In this document: positions 7,892 to 15,314 of the stretch, piece after piece | Layout: each line of letters starts with the position of its first letter | Position numbering within the stretch: position 1 is the first letter of the stretch | DNA from: Solobacterium sp. | Lineage (GTDB): Bacteria > Bacillota_I > Bacilli_A > Erysipelotrichales > Erysipelotrichaceae | Direction: 5' to 3' | Assembly (NCBI GenBank): GCA_024693325.1 | Contig: JAILLA010000091.1 | Span: 1 to 52,226, forward strand | DNA: 52,226 bases | Made by a program: the position numbers and the translations under genes | The notes under the pieces: generated by a model | The model's database searches: none | What the model saw: the letters and a program-made list of their open reading frames with translations, nothing else | What the model was told of the DNA's origin: nothing

Positions 7892-8736
7892 TAGTTTTTC
7901 CTTCCAATCGTTCCGTAAGGAGTGACATTCCTGCTGTCGACAACAGTCGTTTCATCCGGGACGTCCTCATCACTGCCGTCGAGATCCGGGAACAGTGACT
8001 GCATGACCATACGGTTATCCTTTGCGTACTGCTCATCGCCGACTCTCAGGATATCATCCAGGGAGAATTCCGGTACATCGTCCTCAGCAGTCTCTGCAGG
8101 CGCAGCTGCCTGAGGCGCACTAAAGACTGACTCCTCCGCGCGCTGTGTCGGCTTCATGGTAGCTGCCGGTTTCTGTGCTGCGGAAGCGAGCAGTGATTCT
8201 TCTTCTTTTGTCATACCGTAGATCGGGCTGATGACTTTTGATACATTCTCATCTTCCTTCTTCCCTCTTCTGGAGCCTACGGTCGCCTTGACGGCATTCA
8301 TATCAGTTTCATCCACGCCGAAGATCGGAGAGATGACAGGTGAGAAATCATAACCTGACTTTCTCTGACGGGACGGTTTTGCAGGTGCAGGTGCTGCCGG
8401 TTTTGCGGGTTCCGGCTGTGCCTGCTGTTTTGCTGTACCTTCCAGTTCGTCAACTGTCAGACCGAGTCCCTTCGGTTTATCCGGCTCAGCGGGTTTAAAT
8501 ACAGATTCGTTAGCGGCTGGTACAGCACTGCCGATCGTCTGCAGCGGCTGTGTGACGTCGATTCTCTGCATTGTAGTCTTTGTTTCTGCCTGTACCTGTT
8601 CAGTCTCAACAGGTTCGGGTCTCGTTTCCTTCCTGCGTCTGCGGACAGGCTCCGGCTGCGGTTCCGGTTCTTCTACGATTTCCTCTTCTTCAATTTCCTC
8701 TTCTTCAAATAAGAGATTCTGCAGTTTTTTCAGCAT
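7891..8736 (-). CDS. Uncharacterised low-complexity protein coupled to murC
   Basis: A 281-residue, mostly disordered-looking acidic protein that I cannot assign to a family. The N-terminus has an acidic run and an RRRRK patch (about 32-36). The rest is Pro/Ala/Glu-rich linkers holding short repeated motifs: VISPIFG near 134, VISPIYG near 168, and ESVF at 77 and 202. The pattern resembles a scaffold with linear binding motifs rather than an enzyme. There is no signal peptide or membrane helix. It has its own promoter, and its stop overlaps the murC start, so a link with cell-wall synthesis or division is plausible (inference). Confidence 0.8.
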   Translation of the reverse strand: MLKKLQNLLFEEEEIEEEEIVEEPEPQPEPVRRRRKETRPEPVETEQVQAETKTTMQRIDVTQPLQTIGSAVPAANESVFKPAEPDKPKGLGLTVDELEGTAKQQAQPEPAKPAAPAPAKPSRQRKSGYDFSPVISPIFGVDETDMNAVKATVGSRRGKKEDENVSKVISPIYGMTKEEESLLASAAQKPAATMKPTQRAEESVFSAPQAAAPAETAEDDVPEFSLDDILRVGDEQYAKDNRMVMQSLFPDLDGSDEDVPDETTVVDSRNVTPYGTIGRKN

Positions 8737-8762
8737 GCTGTTAATTCCTTTCTGTTACTTTT

Positions 8763-8791
8763 ATTCTAAGACAATTCATGTTTCTTGTTAA
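8763..8791 (-). promoter_or_regulatory. Promoter of the 8736-murC unit
   Basis: TTAACA at 8791-8786, a 17-nt spacer and TAGAAT at 8768-8763 on the minus strand, 26 nt before the ATG. Confidence 0.75.
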
Positions 8792-8799
8792 TAGTCATC

Positions 8800-9603
8800 C
8801 TAATTGGGTTTGCCTGTTTCCTCAGGCTCCGCGGTTTCGGGAGCTTCCGTCTCGCTGTAGACCGGCCACAGCGGTTCATCGGGTGTCGCTGATGGTGAAG
8901 CTTCCATATAATCACCGTTATCGCCAAGCTTCATGCCGTTGGAATTGCTGTCGACGAACAGCTCATCGATAACACCGTTCACCGGCGTAATGTTCTGGAA
9001 GAGCTCCAGTTTCTTCTTCTGATAGGATATCACACTATGGCTTGAATAGCGGTTCAAAACTTCACTCGTATCGACATCAAGCGATTTGGCGATCACCAGC
9101 ATTTCATAGGCCAGCGGAGCTACCTCGTAATGCTTGCTGACAGCGAAGAACTCGGCGTGATCGGTCGTCATGATCGTCACATATGACGAAGATGACCTGT
9201 AGATCCTGCAGACATATGTCTGCTGTTCTCCATCGTAGTTCTCATACTTCCCGGCTGTCTCCAGGATGATGGAAGCACCCTTCACATTCATGCCGCCTAC
9301 TGTCTGTCCGGGATAATACGCCCTGTTGATGATCCCGGGTACATTCAGGTTCATCACGAACTGTGTTCCGTTCAGCGAAAAAACATTGCTCGTCAGGTCC
9401 GATGTGATCCTTCCGACATACGGCTCTTTGTAATACATATAACAGGTACTGTTGTAGATCGGCTGATGCGCCGGGATCTCGACCGCTTCCGCAAGTTTTC
9501 TGTTGACGTCGGAAGCCACATCGATCCGGTCTGTGCTGCATCCTGCAAGCATCAGTAGCGATATACAAGCTGCCGCTGTTTTTTTGATCAATGAATGCTT
9601 CAT
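8800..9603 (-). CDS. Secreted lipoprotein of unknown function
   Basis: A 267-residue protein with a lipoprotein signal: KHSLIKK, a hydrophobic stretch, then the lipobox LAGC near residue 19, so it should be diacylated and anchored outside the membrane. The mature part looks folded (many short beta-like segments) with an acidic Pro/Glu/Thr-rich tail. I recognise no domain. The ATG at 9603 starts the signal peptide; an upstream TTG in frame would add a non-signal segment. No good ribosome site precedes the ATG, and a -10 box ends only 7 nt before it, so the mRNA may be leaderless. Confidence 0.8.
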   Translation of the reverse strand: MKHSLIKKTAAACISLLMLAGCSTDRIDVASDVNRKLAEAVEIPAHQPIYNSTCYMYYKEPYVGRITSDLTSNVFSLNGTQFVMNLNVPGIINRAYYPGQTVGGMNVKGASIILETAGKYENYDGEQQTYVCRIYRSSSSYVTIMTTDHAEFFAVSKHYEVAPLAYEMLVIAKSLDVDTSEVLNRYSSHSVISYQKKKLELFQNITPVNGVIDELFVDSNSNGMKLGDNGDYMEASPSATPDEPLWPVYSETEAPETAEPEETGKPN

Positions 9604-9610
9604 AGTTGCA

Positions 9611-9639
9611 ATTTTAGCACACTTGTGAGGATATTTAAA
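9611..9639 (-). promoter_or_regulatory. Promoter abutting the lipoprotein start codon
   Basis: TTTAAA at 9639-9634, a 17-nt spacer and TAAAAT at 9616-9611, with TGC just before the -10 (extended -10). Seven nt separate the -10 from the ATG, placing the expected transcript start at or next to the A of ATG. Confidence 0.55.
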
Positions 9640-9853
9640 TCTTGCACACGGCTGTCCCTTCAATTTTAAAGATCACCTGAAGTGAAACTATGACTTCCGC
9701 TTCAAATCATATTGACTGAGCCGAATCATCTTCTTCAGTTATCCTGATCAATGCGTCATTAAAGCAATTCACACAGAAAATAACTGCAGAATTTATTGAA
9801 AAACCCCGCAGCTGTATTGGTTACATATTATTTGTACAGAAGAAAGGAAAACA

Positions 9854-10570
9854 TCAATGCTCTCCTTTGTATCCACATCTCGGACATGTATATATCAGTG
9901 TGACATTTTTATGCGGCAGGCGAAGTTTTGATCCGCAGCTGGGACATACAATGATGTCAAACTGCTTCTTTCCTGATCCAAACAGATCATTAATTTCTTC
10001 GGCTGCTTTTTTCTCTTCTGCCGCTTTCTTTTGCCGCAGTTCTTCTTCCCTTCTGGCGGCCTCGGATTCTCTTCTCTTTTTTTCTGCCATTCGCTGTCTG
10101 TATTTCTCTTTTTCATCAAGCGCTTTTTTAACATCAACAGCACTTTTATAGACGGTTAAAGACAGCTTTTCTCCTTTATGTGTCGTATTCAGATCATTTT
10201 CTATCCAGGAAACCATTCTTTCATCGATTGCCCATTCGTATCTCTTGTACTTATCCAGCGCATAAGTAGAGCCGCTGGTAACTGTGCAGGTTATGGTAAA
10301 CGTCTGTCCATCTGCAGATTCTACAATAATCTCATGAACAGTATCTAAACGAAGCAAATTAAGACTGCCTTTATGAACCCCGGCTACGCGGAATACCTCC
10401 GGTGCTGTATATGTTGATCCGCTTCCATAATCAGAGTGATCATAATAACCATCGGAGATCTGCACACCTATATACTGACCGATCATAAAGTTATCGACGC
10501 CTTCAAATTGTTCTGGCATTCTAAATTTGCTGTCCTTATTCAAAACTTCAAACGAAAAACTGCTCTTCAT
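9854..10570 (-). CDS. Orphan protein with C-terminal zinc ribbon
   Basis: A 238-residue protein without recognised family. Residues 1-140 look like a beta-rich folded domain, about 145-195 is a charged coiled coil (Lys/Glu/Arg), and the C-terminus is a four-cysteine zinc ribbon, CPSCGSKL then CPRCGYKG near 212-235. It has no signal or membrane segment. AAGGAGA lies 8 nt before the ATG at 10570, which decides the start. It stands alone between the lipoprotein and trmB, both neighbours more than 130 nt away, and its codons look more AT-rich than those of its neighbours, so acquisition by transfer is possible. The 190 nt downstream of it (9664-9853) contain no gene that I can see. Confidence 0.8.
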   Translation of the reverse strand: MKSSFSFEVLNKDSKFRMPEQFEGVDNFMIGQYIGVQISDGYYDHSDYGSGSTYTAPEVFRVAGVHKGSLNLLRLDTVHEIIVESADGQTFTITCTVTSGSTYALDKYKRYEWAIDERMVSWIENDLNTTHKGEKLSLTVYKSAVDVKKALDEKEKYRQRMAEKKRRESEAARREEELRQKKAAEEKKAAEEINDLFGSGKKQFDIIVCPSCGSKLRLPHKNVTLIYTCPRCGYKGEH

Positions 10571-10687
10571 TGTTCTTCTCCTTAACCGTTGAATCAACTG
10601 AAATCATTATCTCACAATGCATATCCTAAAAACGACAGAAAAGATTATTCGTATGTCCTGATAAACCGAAAGCTCAATACAAAATAG

Positions 10688-10723
10688 AAAAAGACACAGT
10701 ACCTGTTTCCGGTATCTGTGTCT
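10688..10723 (-). terminator. Terminator after trmB
   Basis: A long stem AGACACAG-A-TACC/GGTA-CTGTGTCT (10692-10723) is followed by five T residues on the minus strand. It lies just beyond the trmB stop. Confidence 0.85.
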
Positions 10724-10733
10724 GAATCCTGTA

Positions 10734-11399
10734 TCAGTTTTCTGTCTTTTTTGACCGGTCGATCACAGCCTTCAGCAGGTAGATCGGCTGTCCCAGTTCC
10801 ATGAACCGTTTTTCATATTCCGTTACGGCATCTTCGGGATGTTCGTTCCGGCGGAAATTCACCGAGAATTCCGTGAATGTGAATCCGTTCTGCAGGAAAT
10901 ACAGAACAGAGTCCTCAAACAGGTTCTGGTTGTCCGTCTTCATGCGCACGCACCCTTCCGGACTCAGCAGTTTTTCATAGATTCTGAGAAAACTTTCACT
11001 GGAAAGCCTGCGTTTATGCGTATACTTCTTCGGCCATGGATCAGAGAAGTTCAGATGGATCACATCGATCTCACCCGCTTCAAACCAGTCCTCAAGATTG
11101 GCCCCGTCCGCTACGATCAGACGGTTGTTTTCCGTAGAGAATGTCTCATCCTCGAGCATCTTGCGGCATGCGATCGCTGCGACATTATGTTCTTTTTCGA
11201 TTCCTACCCAGGCATCTTCAGGATACATTCTTGACATTTCCATCAGATAATCGCCTTTGCCGGTACCGATCTCCACATGCAGGGTCTTCCCTTTGAGGAA
11301 TGTTTTCCACTGTCCCTTCAGTTCACGCGGGTCGCTCAGCGCATATTCAGGATGCGCGTCCAGGTACGGCTCAGCCCATTTCTTTTTTCTCATTCTCAT
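10734..11399 (-). CDS. trmB: tRNA (guanine-N7-)-methyltransferase
   Basis: SAM-dependent methyltransferase that makes m7G46 in tRNA. Family motifs are present: VEIGTGKGDYL (SAM loop, near residue 42), GIEKE, and LNFSDPWPKKYTHKRRL near 118. Length of 221 aa is typical. The gene follows pnp by 34 nt with a terminator between, so it may rely on partial readthrough from pnp. AAAGGGG lies upstream of two possible ATGs (11399 and 11393); the outer one is used here. Confidence 0.95.
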   Translation of the reverse strand: MRMRKKKWAEPYLDAHPEYALSDPRELKGQWKTFLKGKTLHVEIGTGKGDYLMEMSRMYPEDAWVGIEKEHNVAAIACRKMLEDETFSTENNRLIVADGANLEDWFEAGEIDVIHLNFSDPWPKKYTHKRRLSSESFLRIYEKLLSPEGCVRMKTDNQNLFEDSVLYFLQNGFTFTEFSVNFRRNEHPEDAVTEYEKRFMELGQPIYLLKAVIDRSKKTEN

Positions 11400-11419
11400 A
11401 TGACTTTGCTACCCCTTTC

Positions 11420-11445
11420 CAAAAAAGAAGGCATTAAGCCTCCTT
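11420..11445 (-). terminator. Terminator overlapping the pnp stop codon
   Basis: Eight-bp stem (11438-11445 with 11425-11432, one G-U pair) followed by six T residues on the minus strand. The TAA stop of pnp lies within the loop and closing base, so the last codons form the 5' arm. Confidence 0.8.
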
Positions 11446-13677
11446 TTTCTTGAAGAATCTCTTTTCTACGTTTGCGGAATTCGCAGAACTCTTATTGGAG
11501 GATGATCTGCTGCTGTTAGCAGGTCTGTTACCGCTGCTGCCGGTCTTCTTTTTCGGCTCAACATATCCTTCCGGTTTTTCCGTGCATTCTCTTGCGGAGA
11601 CCTTGACCTTGCCGGAATCATCAACACTGATGACCTTGACCTTGATCTTATCGCCTACATGGAGCGCATCCGTGATCTTCTGTGTTCTTTCCCAGGAGAT
11701 CTCGGAGATATGCAGCAGTGCGTCTGTTCCCTGGAACAGATTGACAAACGCGAAGGAATCACGCAGTTCGGTAACTGTTGATTCATATACATCACCGACA
11801 GCGACTGTTCTTGTCAGGTCTTCGATGATACCCTTTGCCTTGTCCAGCATTTCCTGATTTGTATGGTAGATCGCAACATGTCCGTCATCGTCAACGTTGA
11901 TCACAACATTGTCACAGTCCGCAATGATCTGGTTGATCGTCTTGCCGCCTGTACCGATGACATCCCTGATCCTGTCGACAGGGATCGTGAATGCAACGAA
12001 CTTCGGAGCATACGGGGACAGGTGGTCTCTCGGCTCGCTGATGGCTGTTTCCATGTTGTCAAGGATCTCCATGCGGCCTTTATGAGCCTGAGCCAGAGCT
12101 TCCTTCAGGATCTCCTGGGAGATACCGTCAACCTTGATATCCATCTGCAGAGCAGTGATTCCTTTTCTTGTACCGGCTACCTTGAAGTCCATATCACCGT
12201 AATGGTCTTCCATACCCTGGATGTCCGTCAGGATGGAGTAGCTGTTTCCGGTTGTGATGAGGCCCATCGCAACACCTGCTACCATAGCCTTGATCGGGAC
12301 ACCGGCTGCCATCAGTGACATCGTGCCTGCACAGATACTTGCCTGTGAACTGGAACCGTTGGATTCCAGGACTTCCGCAACAGTACGGATCGTGTAAGGG
12401 AATTCCTCGATCGGAGGAAGTACCTGCTTCAGTGCGCGCTCACCCAGTGCACCGTGACCGATCTCACGTCTGCCCGGTGAACCCATACGTCCGACTTCAC
12501 CGACGGAGAACGGCGGGAAGTTATACTGGTGCATGAAATATTTCGCTGTTGTCGGAGTAACATCCTCGATCAGCTGGTTGTCATCCAGTGAACCCAGAGT
12601 CGTGATCGAGAGGACCTGTGTTTCACCGCGGGTAAACATAGCGGAGCCGTGAGTTCTCGGCAGCAGGTCGACCTGGCTGTCCAGAGGACGCAGTTCATCC
12701 AGTTTTCTTCCGTCCGGACGGATCTTCTCTTCACTGATCAGGCGGCGTACTTCGCCGGCTTCGATCTCAACACCGTATTCATGAGCCTGCTTGACGGCCT
12801 TTTCCCTGGCAGCGTCATCTTCCCATTCCAGGTTTTCAGCTACTTCGGTTTCCATCTGGGCGATCAGCTCATCGATCTTGGCATAGCGTTCCAGTTTTCC
12901 TTTGATCGAAACAGCTTCTTCGATCGCTTTACGTCCATGTTCATCCATGTATGCCTTGATACGCGGGTTGATCTCGTAAAGCGTTACTTCCATCTTTTCT
13001 TTTGCGCATGCTGCGATCACTTCTTCCTGAATTGCACAGAGTTCCTTGATCGCGTTATGTCCGACCATCAATGCTTCAACCATTTCCTCTTCGGAAACTT
13101 CCTTGGCACCTGCTTCGACCATGTTGATCGCGTCTTTTGTGCCGGCGACCGTCAGGTTCAGAACAGAACGTTCGAGCTGCTCGATCGAAGGGTTGATCAC
13201 ATATTCACCGTCGACTTTACCGACAATGACGCCTGCGATCGGACCGTTGAACGGGATATCGGATACGCATAATGCCAGCGAGCTGCCGAACATCGCAGTC
13301 ATGCCGCTGTCAGCGTCCTGATCTACCGACAGAACGGTATTAACGACCTGGACTTCATTGCGGAATCCTTCCGCAAACAGCGGACGGATCGGACGGTCGA
13401 TCAGACGTGCAGTCAGTGTTGCATGTTCAGTCGGTCTTCCTTCTCTTCTTAAGAAGCCGCCGGGGATCTTGCCCACTGCATACATCTTCTCGTTATAGAG
13501 CACAGTCAGCGGGAAGAAATCAGAATCCTTCGCTTCATGACTGGCTGTTGCTGTGGAAAGAACCACAGTATCATCGTAGCGGACCAGGACCGATCCGCCT
13601 GCCTGCTTGGCGATTTCCCCGTTTTCAACGGTCAGCGTTCTGCCATGGAAATCCCAGCTTCTCTTGTACTTTTCCAT
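11434..13677 (-). CDS. pnp: Polyribonucleotide nucleotidyltransferase (PNPase)
   Basis: 3'-5' phosphorolytic exoribonuclease of 747 residues, part of bacterial mRNA decay. Two RNase PH-like domains are separated by an all-helical domain (for instance EGRPTEHATLTARLIDRP and SPGRREIGHGALGERAL), followed by a KH domain with GTGGKTINQI near 565 and an S1 domain, then a Ser/Asn/Lys-rich tail that should be disordered. The ATG at 13677 starts the conserved N-terminus (EKYKRSWDF) with GAGG upstream; the frame is open further, but that region holds the promoter. Unlike in many Firmicutes, rpsO is not adjacent but 12 kb away. Confidence 0.97.
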   Translation of the reverse strand: MEKYKRSWDFHGRTLTVENGEIAKQAGGSVLVRYDDTVVLSTATASHEAKDSDFFPLTVLYNEKMYAVGKIPGGFLRREGRPTEHATLTARLIDRPIRPLFAEGFRNEVQVVNTVLSVDQDADSGMTAMFGSSLALCVSDIPFNGPIAGVIVGKVDGEYVINPSIEQLERSVLNLTVAGTKDAINMVEAGAKEVSEEEMVEALMVGHNAIKELCAIQEEVIAACAKEKMEVTLYEINPRIKAYMDEHGRKAIEEAVSIKGKLERYAKIDELIAQMETEVAENLEWEDDAAREKAVKQAHEYGVEIEAGEVRRLISEEKIRPDGRKLDELRPLDSQVDLLPRTHGSAMFTRGETQVLSITTLGSLDDNQLIEDVTPTTAKYFMHQYNFPPFSVGEVGRMGSPGRREIGHGALGERALKQVLPPIEEFPYTIRTVAEVLESNGSSSQASICAGTMSLMAAGVPIKAMVAGVAMGLITTGNSYSILTDIQGMEDHYGDMDFKVAGTRKGITALQMDIKVDGISQEILKEALAQAHKGRMEILDNMETAISEPRDHLSPYAPKFVAFTIPVDRIRDVIGTGGKTINQIIADCDNVVINVDDDGHVAIYHTNQEMLDKAKGIIEDLTRTVAVGDVYESTVTELRDSFAFVNLFQGTDALLHISEISWERTQKITDALHVGDKIKVKVISVDDSGKVKVSARECTEKPEGYVEPKKKTGSSGNRPANSSRSSSNKSSANSANVEKRFFKKKEA

Positions 13678-13723
13678 CTTCTTCAGTACCTCAATAACAT
13701 CTTCCTTAAAATATAACGGTACT

Positions 13724-13752
13724 ATTCTAGCACAACTCAATTTGCATTCCAA
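13724..13752 (-). promoter_or_regulatory. Promoter of pnp
   Basis: TTGGAA at 13752-13747, 17-nt spacer, extended -10 TGC-TAGAAT with the hexamer at 13729-13724 on the minus strand. Confidence 0.8.
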
Positions 13753-13814
13753 CTGAAGAATTTTCCAGTTTTCATGCACGTCCGGAAACACTTCCTGTCC
13801 GGCATCCGTTCAGA

Positions 13815-13843
13815 GAAAAAGCGCCTTTGTCAAAGACGCTTTA
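13815..13843 (-). terminator. Terminator after the DUF4230 gene
   Basis: Stem AAAGCGTCTT / AAGGCGCTTT (one G-U) around a short loop, then a T-run on the minus strand. Confidence 0.8.
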
Positions 13844-13865
13844 TCGTTCAGAAAGCTGTGCTGCT

Positions 13866-14645
13866 TTATTTGAATTCCACGACCAGTGAGACGTCCTTGC
13901 CGACACCCTTGATGATCGGTGAATACAGTTCCCAGACAACAAGCTTTGCAAACCGGTCAGCCTGGTCGATCACATGATCCTCTTCCAGCTTCTGTTCCAT
14001 CTTTTTCCTTGCACCTGCCTGTACATCCGCGATCTGTTCCGGTGTCATATGAAGGTCACCGAATGCCAGCAGACCGCCTGTCGTATCACCGAACTGGATC
14101 TTGTCTTCCGGAATATTGATCTCTTCCTGAACAGCATGCGGGATCTTCAGTGTAACGGTCTTTTCTTCCTCGTTGAAAGAGATATCCGATCTGCCGATCT
14201 CAGACAGATCGACTGTATACACTGCTGTCCCGTTGTAAGTGATCAGCTGGTTCTTCGTGAATACGCTCCAGTTGAGCAGGCCTGCTTCCGTGACCGTACT
14301 GACATCGGAGACTTCCTGTGTCATGACCTGCAGCTTTTTCTGTTTCTGTGAGTCACCCAGTACTGCCTCTTCAAAATCAGCTGCTGTATATCCGAAGATC
14401 CCGTTGTTTTCCAGGACAAGGTCATGGTTTTCTGCCGGGTCTTCAAAATGGAAGACGCTTTCCAGCTTTTCATTGAATGTATTTACCTTGGTATTGATGA
14501 AATACACTGCTCCTCCAACGACGAGCAGGATCAGCAGAGCCTGTATCAGGAAACTGTTGAGTTTGCCCATGCCTGCCCCTTTCCTGGCAGCTTCTTCGAC
14601 CTTTTTCAGAAACTGTTCATCATTCAGTCTGTTGTTCTCATCCAT
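13866..14645 (-). CDS. DUF4230 membrane-anchored protein
   Basis: A 259-residue protein with one N-terminal membrane helix (about residues 32-50, LIQALLILLVVGGAVYF), then an extracytoplasmic domain. The pattern in that domain, with alternating strands (LLNWSVFTKNQLITYNGTAVYTVDL in parts, TVTLKIPHA) and a basic helical tail near 200-235, fits DUF4230 proteins. No catalytic residues are evident and the function is unknown. GGGAGGT lies 7 nt before the ATG. It is a single-gene unit with a strong terminator; no clear promoter was identified in the upstream 245 nt. Confidence 0.75.
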   Translation of the reverse strand: MDENNRLNDEQFLKKVEEAARKGAGMGKLNSFLIQALLILLVVGGAVYFINTKVNTFNEKLESVFHFEDPAENHDLVLENNGIFGYTAADFEEAVLGDSQKQKKLQVMTQEVSDVSTVTEAGLLNWSVFTKNQLITYNGTAVYTVDLSEIGRSDISFNEEEKTVTLKIPHAVQEEINIPEDKIQFGDTTGGLLAFGDLHMTPEQIADVQAGARKKMEQKLEEDHVIDQADRFAKLVVWELYSPIIKGVGKDVSLVVEFK

Positions 14646-14795
14646 TGACTGTACCTCCCTGTCTGATCAGACATGCACAGTTTAGTTTATACCCGGGCAG
14701 GATTTCAGTACAGCGGATATTGAATTCTTAAAGTAACTGCAGCACTGAAATGCTGTAATGATCAACAGGCAGATCGATGATGACAGTCTGGATAA

Positions 14796-14825
14796 TAAAA
14801 CTCTGCAGCAGTTCAGCCGCAGAGT
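14796..14825 (-). terminator. Terminator after the 34-codon gene
   Basis: Stem ACTCTGC (14825-14819) with GCAGAGT (14806-14800) around a 12-nt loop, then TTTTATTAT on the minus strand, 66 nt past the small gene's stop. Confidence 0.65.
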
Positions 14826-14891
14826 ATTTCATATATATGTCATCCTGTACGAATGTAAATTGTTTTTCAACGGGGCATCAGCCTCATCAGC

Positions 14892-14996
14892 TCAGTGTGC
14901 TGTTTTCAGTTTTCCGTAATTCATGGAAAAAGCGAGTATTCCGTATGTGACTGCGAACTGAGCACCGGCAAACATTGTTATCTGGATCAGTGCCAT
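14892..14996 (-). CDS. 34-aa hydrophobic small protein (not previously called)
   Basis: An ATG with the ribosome site AAAGGAGG 11 nt upstream opens a 34-codon frame. Residues 2-24 are hydrophobic (MALIQITMFAGAQFAV, TYGILAFSM), and the tail is basic (NYGKLKTAH), so it should be a single-pass membrane peptide with the C-terminus carrying positive charge. It is a full transcription unit of its own: promoter at 15054-15027, ribosome site, frame and terminator. It is too short for standard gene-size cut-offs. No family recognised. It lies downstream of the radical SAM unit, but a terminator separates the two, so a functional link is only a possibility. Confidence 0.65.
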   Translation of the reverse strand: MALIQITMFAGAQFAVTYGILAFSMNYGKLKTAH

Positions 14997-15026
14997 GTAT
15001 TTGATATCCTCCTTTCAGGACCTCTT

Positions 15027-15054
15027 ATAATACTCCGTGTTTTTATAAAATCAA
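15027..15054 (-). promoter_or_regulatory. Promoter of the 34-codon gene
   Basis: TTGATT at 15054-15049, 16-nt spacer, TATTAT at 15032-15027 on the minus strand, shortly before AAAGGAGG. The 120 nt between this promoter and the terminator at 15180 hold nothing else that I recognise. Confidence 0.65.
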
Positions 15055-15179
15055 GTCCTGATCTGAATGTAATGGCTTACAGAATAAACTGACACATACA
15101 TGGGAAAACTGTGCTGTCAAATACGGAGAAACATCATAAAAACATGTTCATCATACTGTCCGCAACATACCCGGCCGGT

Positions 15180-15209
15180 CAAAAAAAGCACAGATCCTTC
15201 AGCGATCTG
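15180..15209 (-). terminator. Terminator after the HemN-like gene
   Basis: Stem CAGATC (15209-15204) with GATCTG (15196-15191), 7-nt loop, then TGC and seven T residues on the minus strand. A wider AGCACAG/CTGTGCT pairing encloses it. It lies about 100 nt past the gene's stop. Confidence 0.7.
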
Positions 15210-15314
15210 CATTCAGACAGACCGGAAACTGTGCTCTTTAATTGTTTAAGATTTCGTCATAACAAAATAAGGACTGTAGAATTACTTGAGAACTTTTTCC
15301 CCGTATGCGAACAG

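Noticed and set aside
13678..13791. Upstream extension of pnp
   Set aside because: The extension contains a strong extended -10 promoter and lacks similarity to PNPase; the conserved N-terminus begins at 13677.
14892..14996. Reading the 34-aa peptide as a RiPP precursor for the radical SAM enzymes
   Set aside because: It is a hydrophobic membrane-type peptide without a leader/core pattern or Cys-rich core, and it is in a separate transcription unit behind a terminator.
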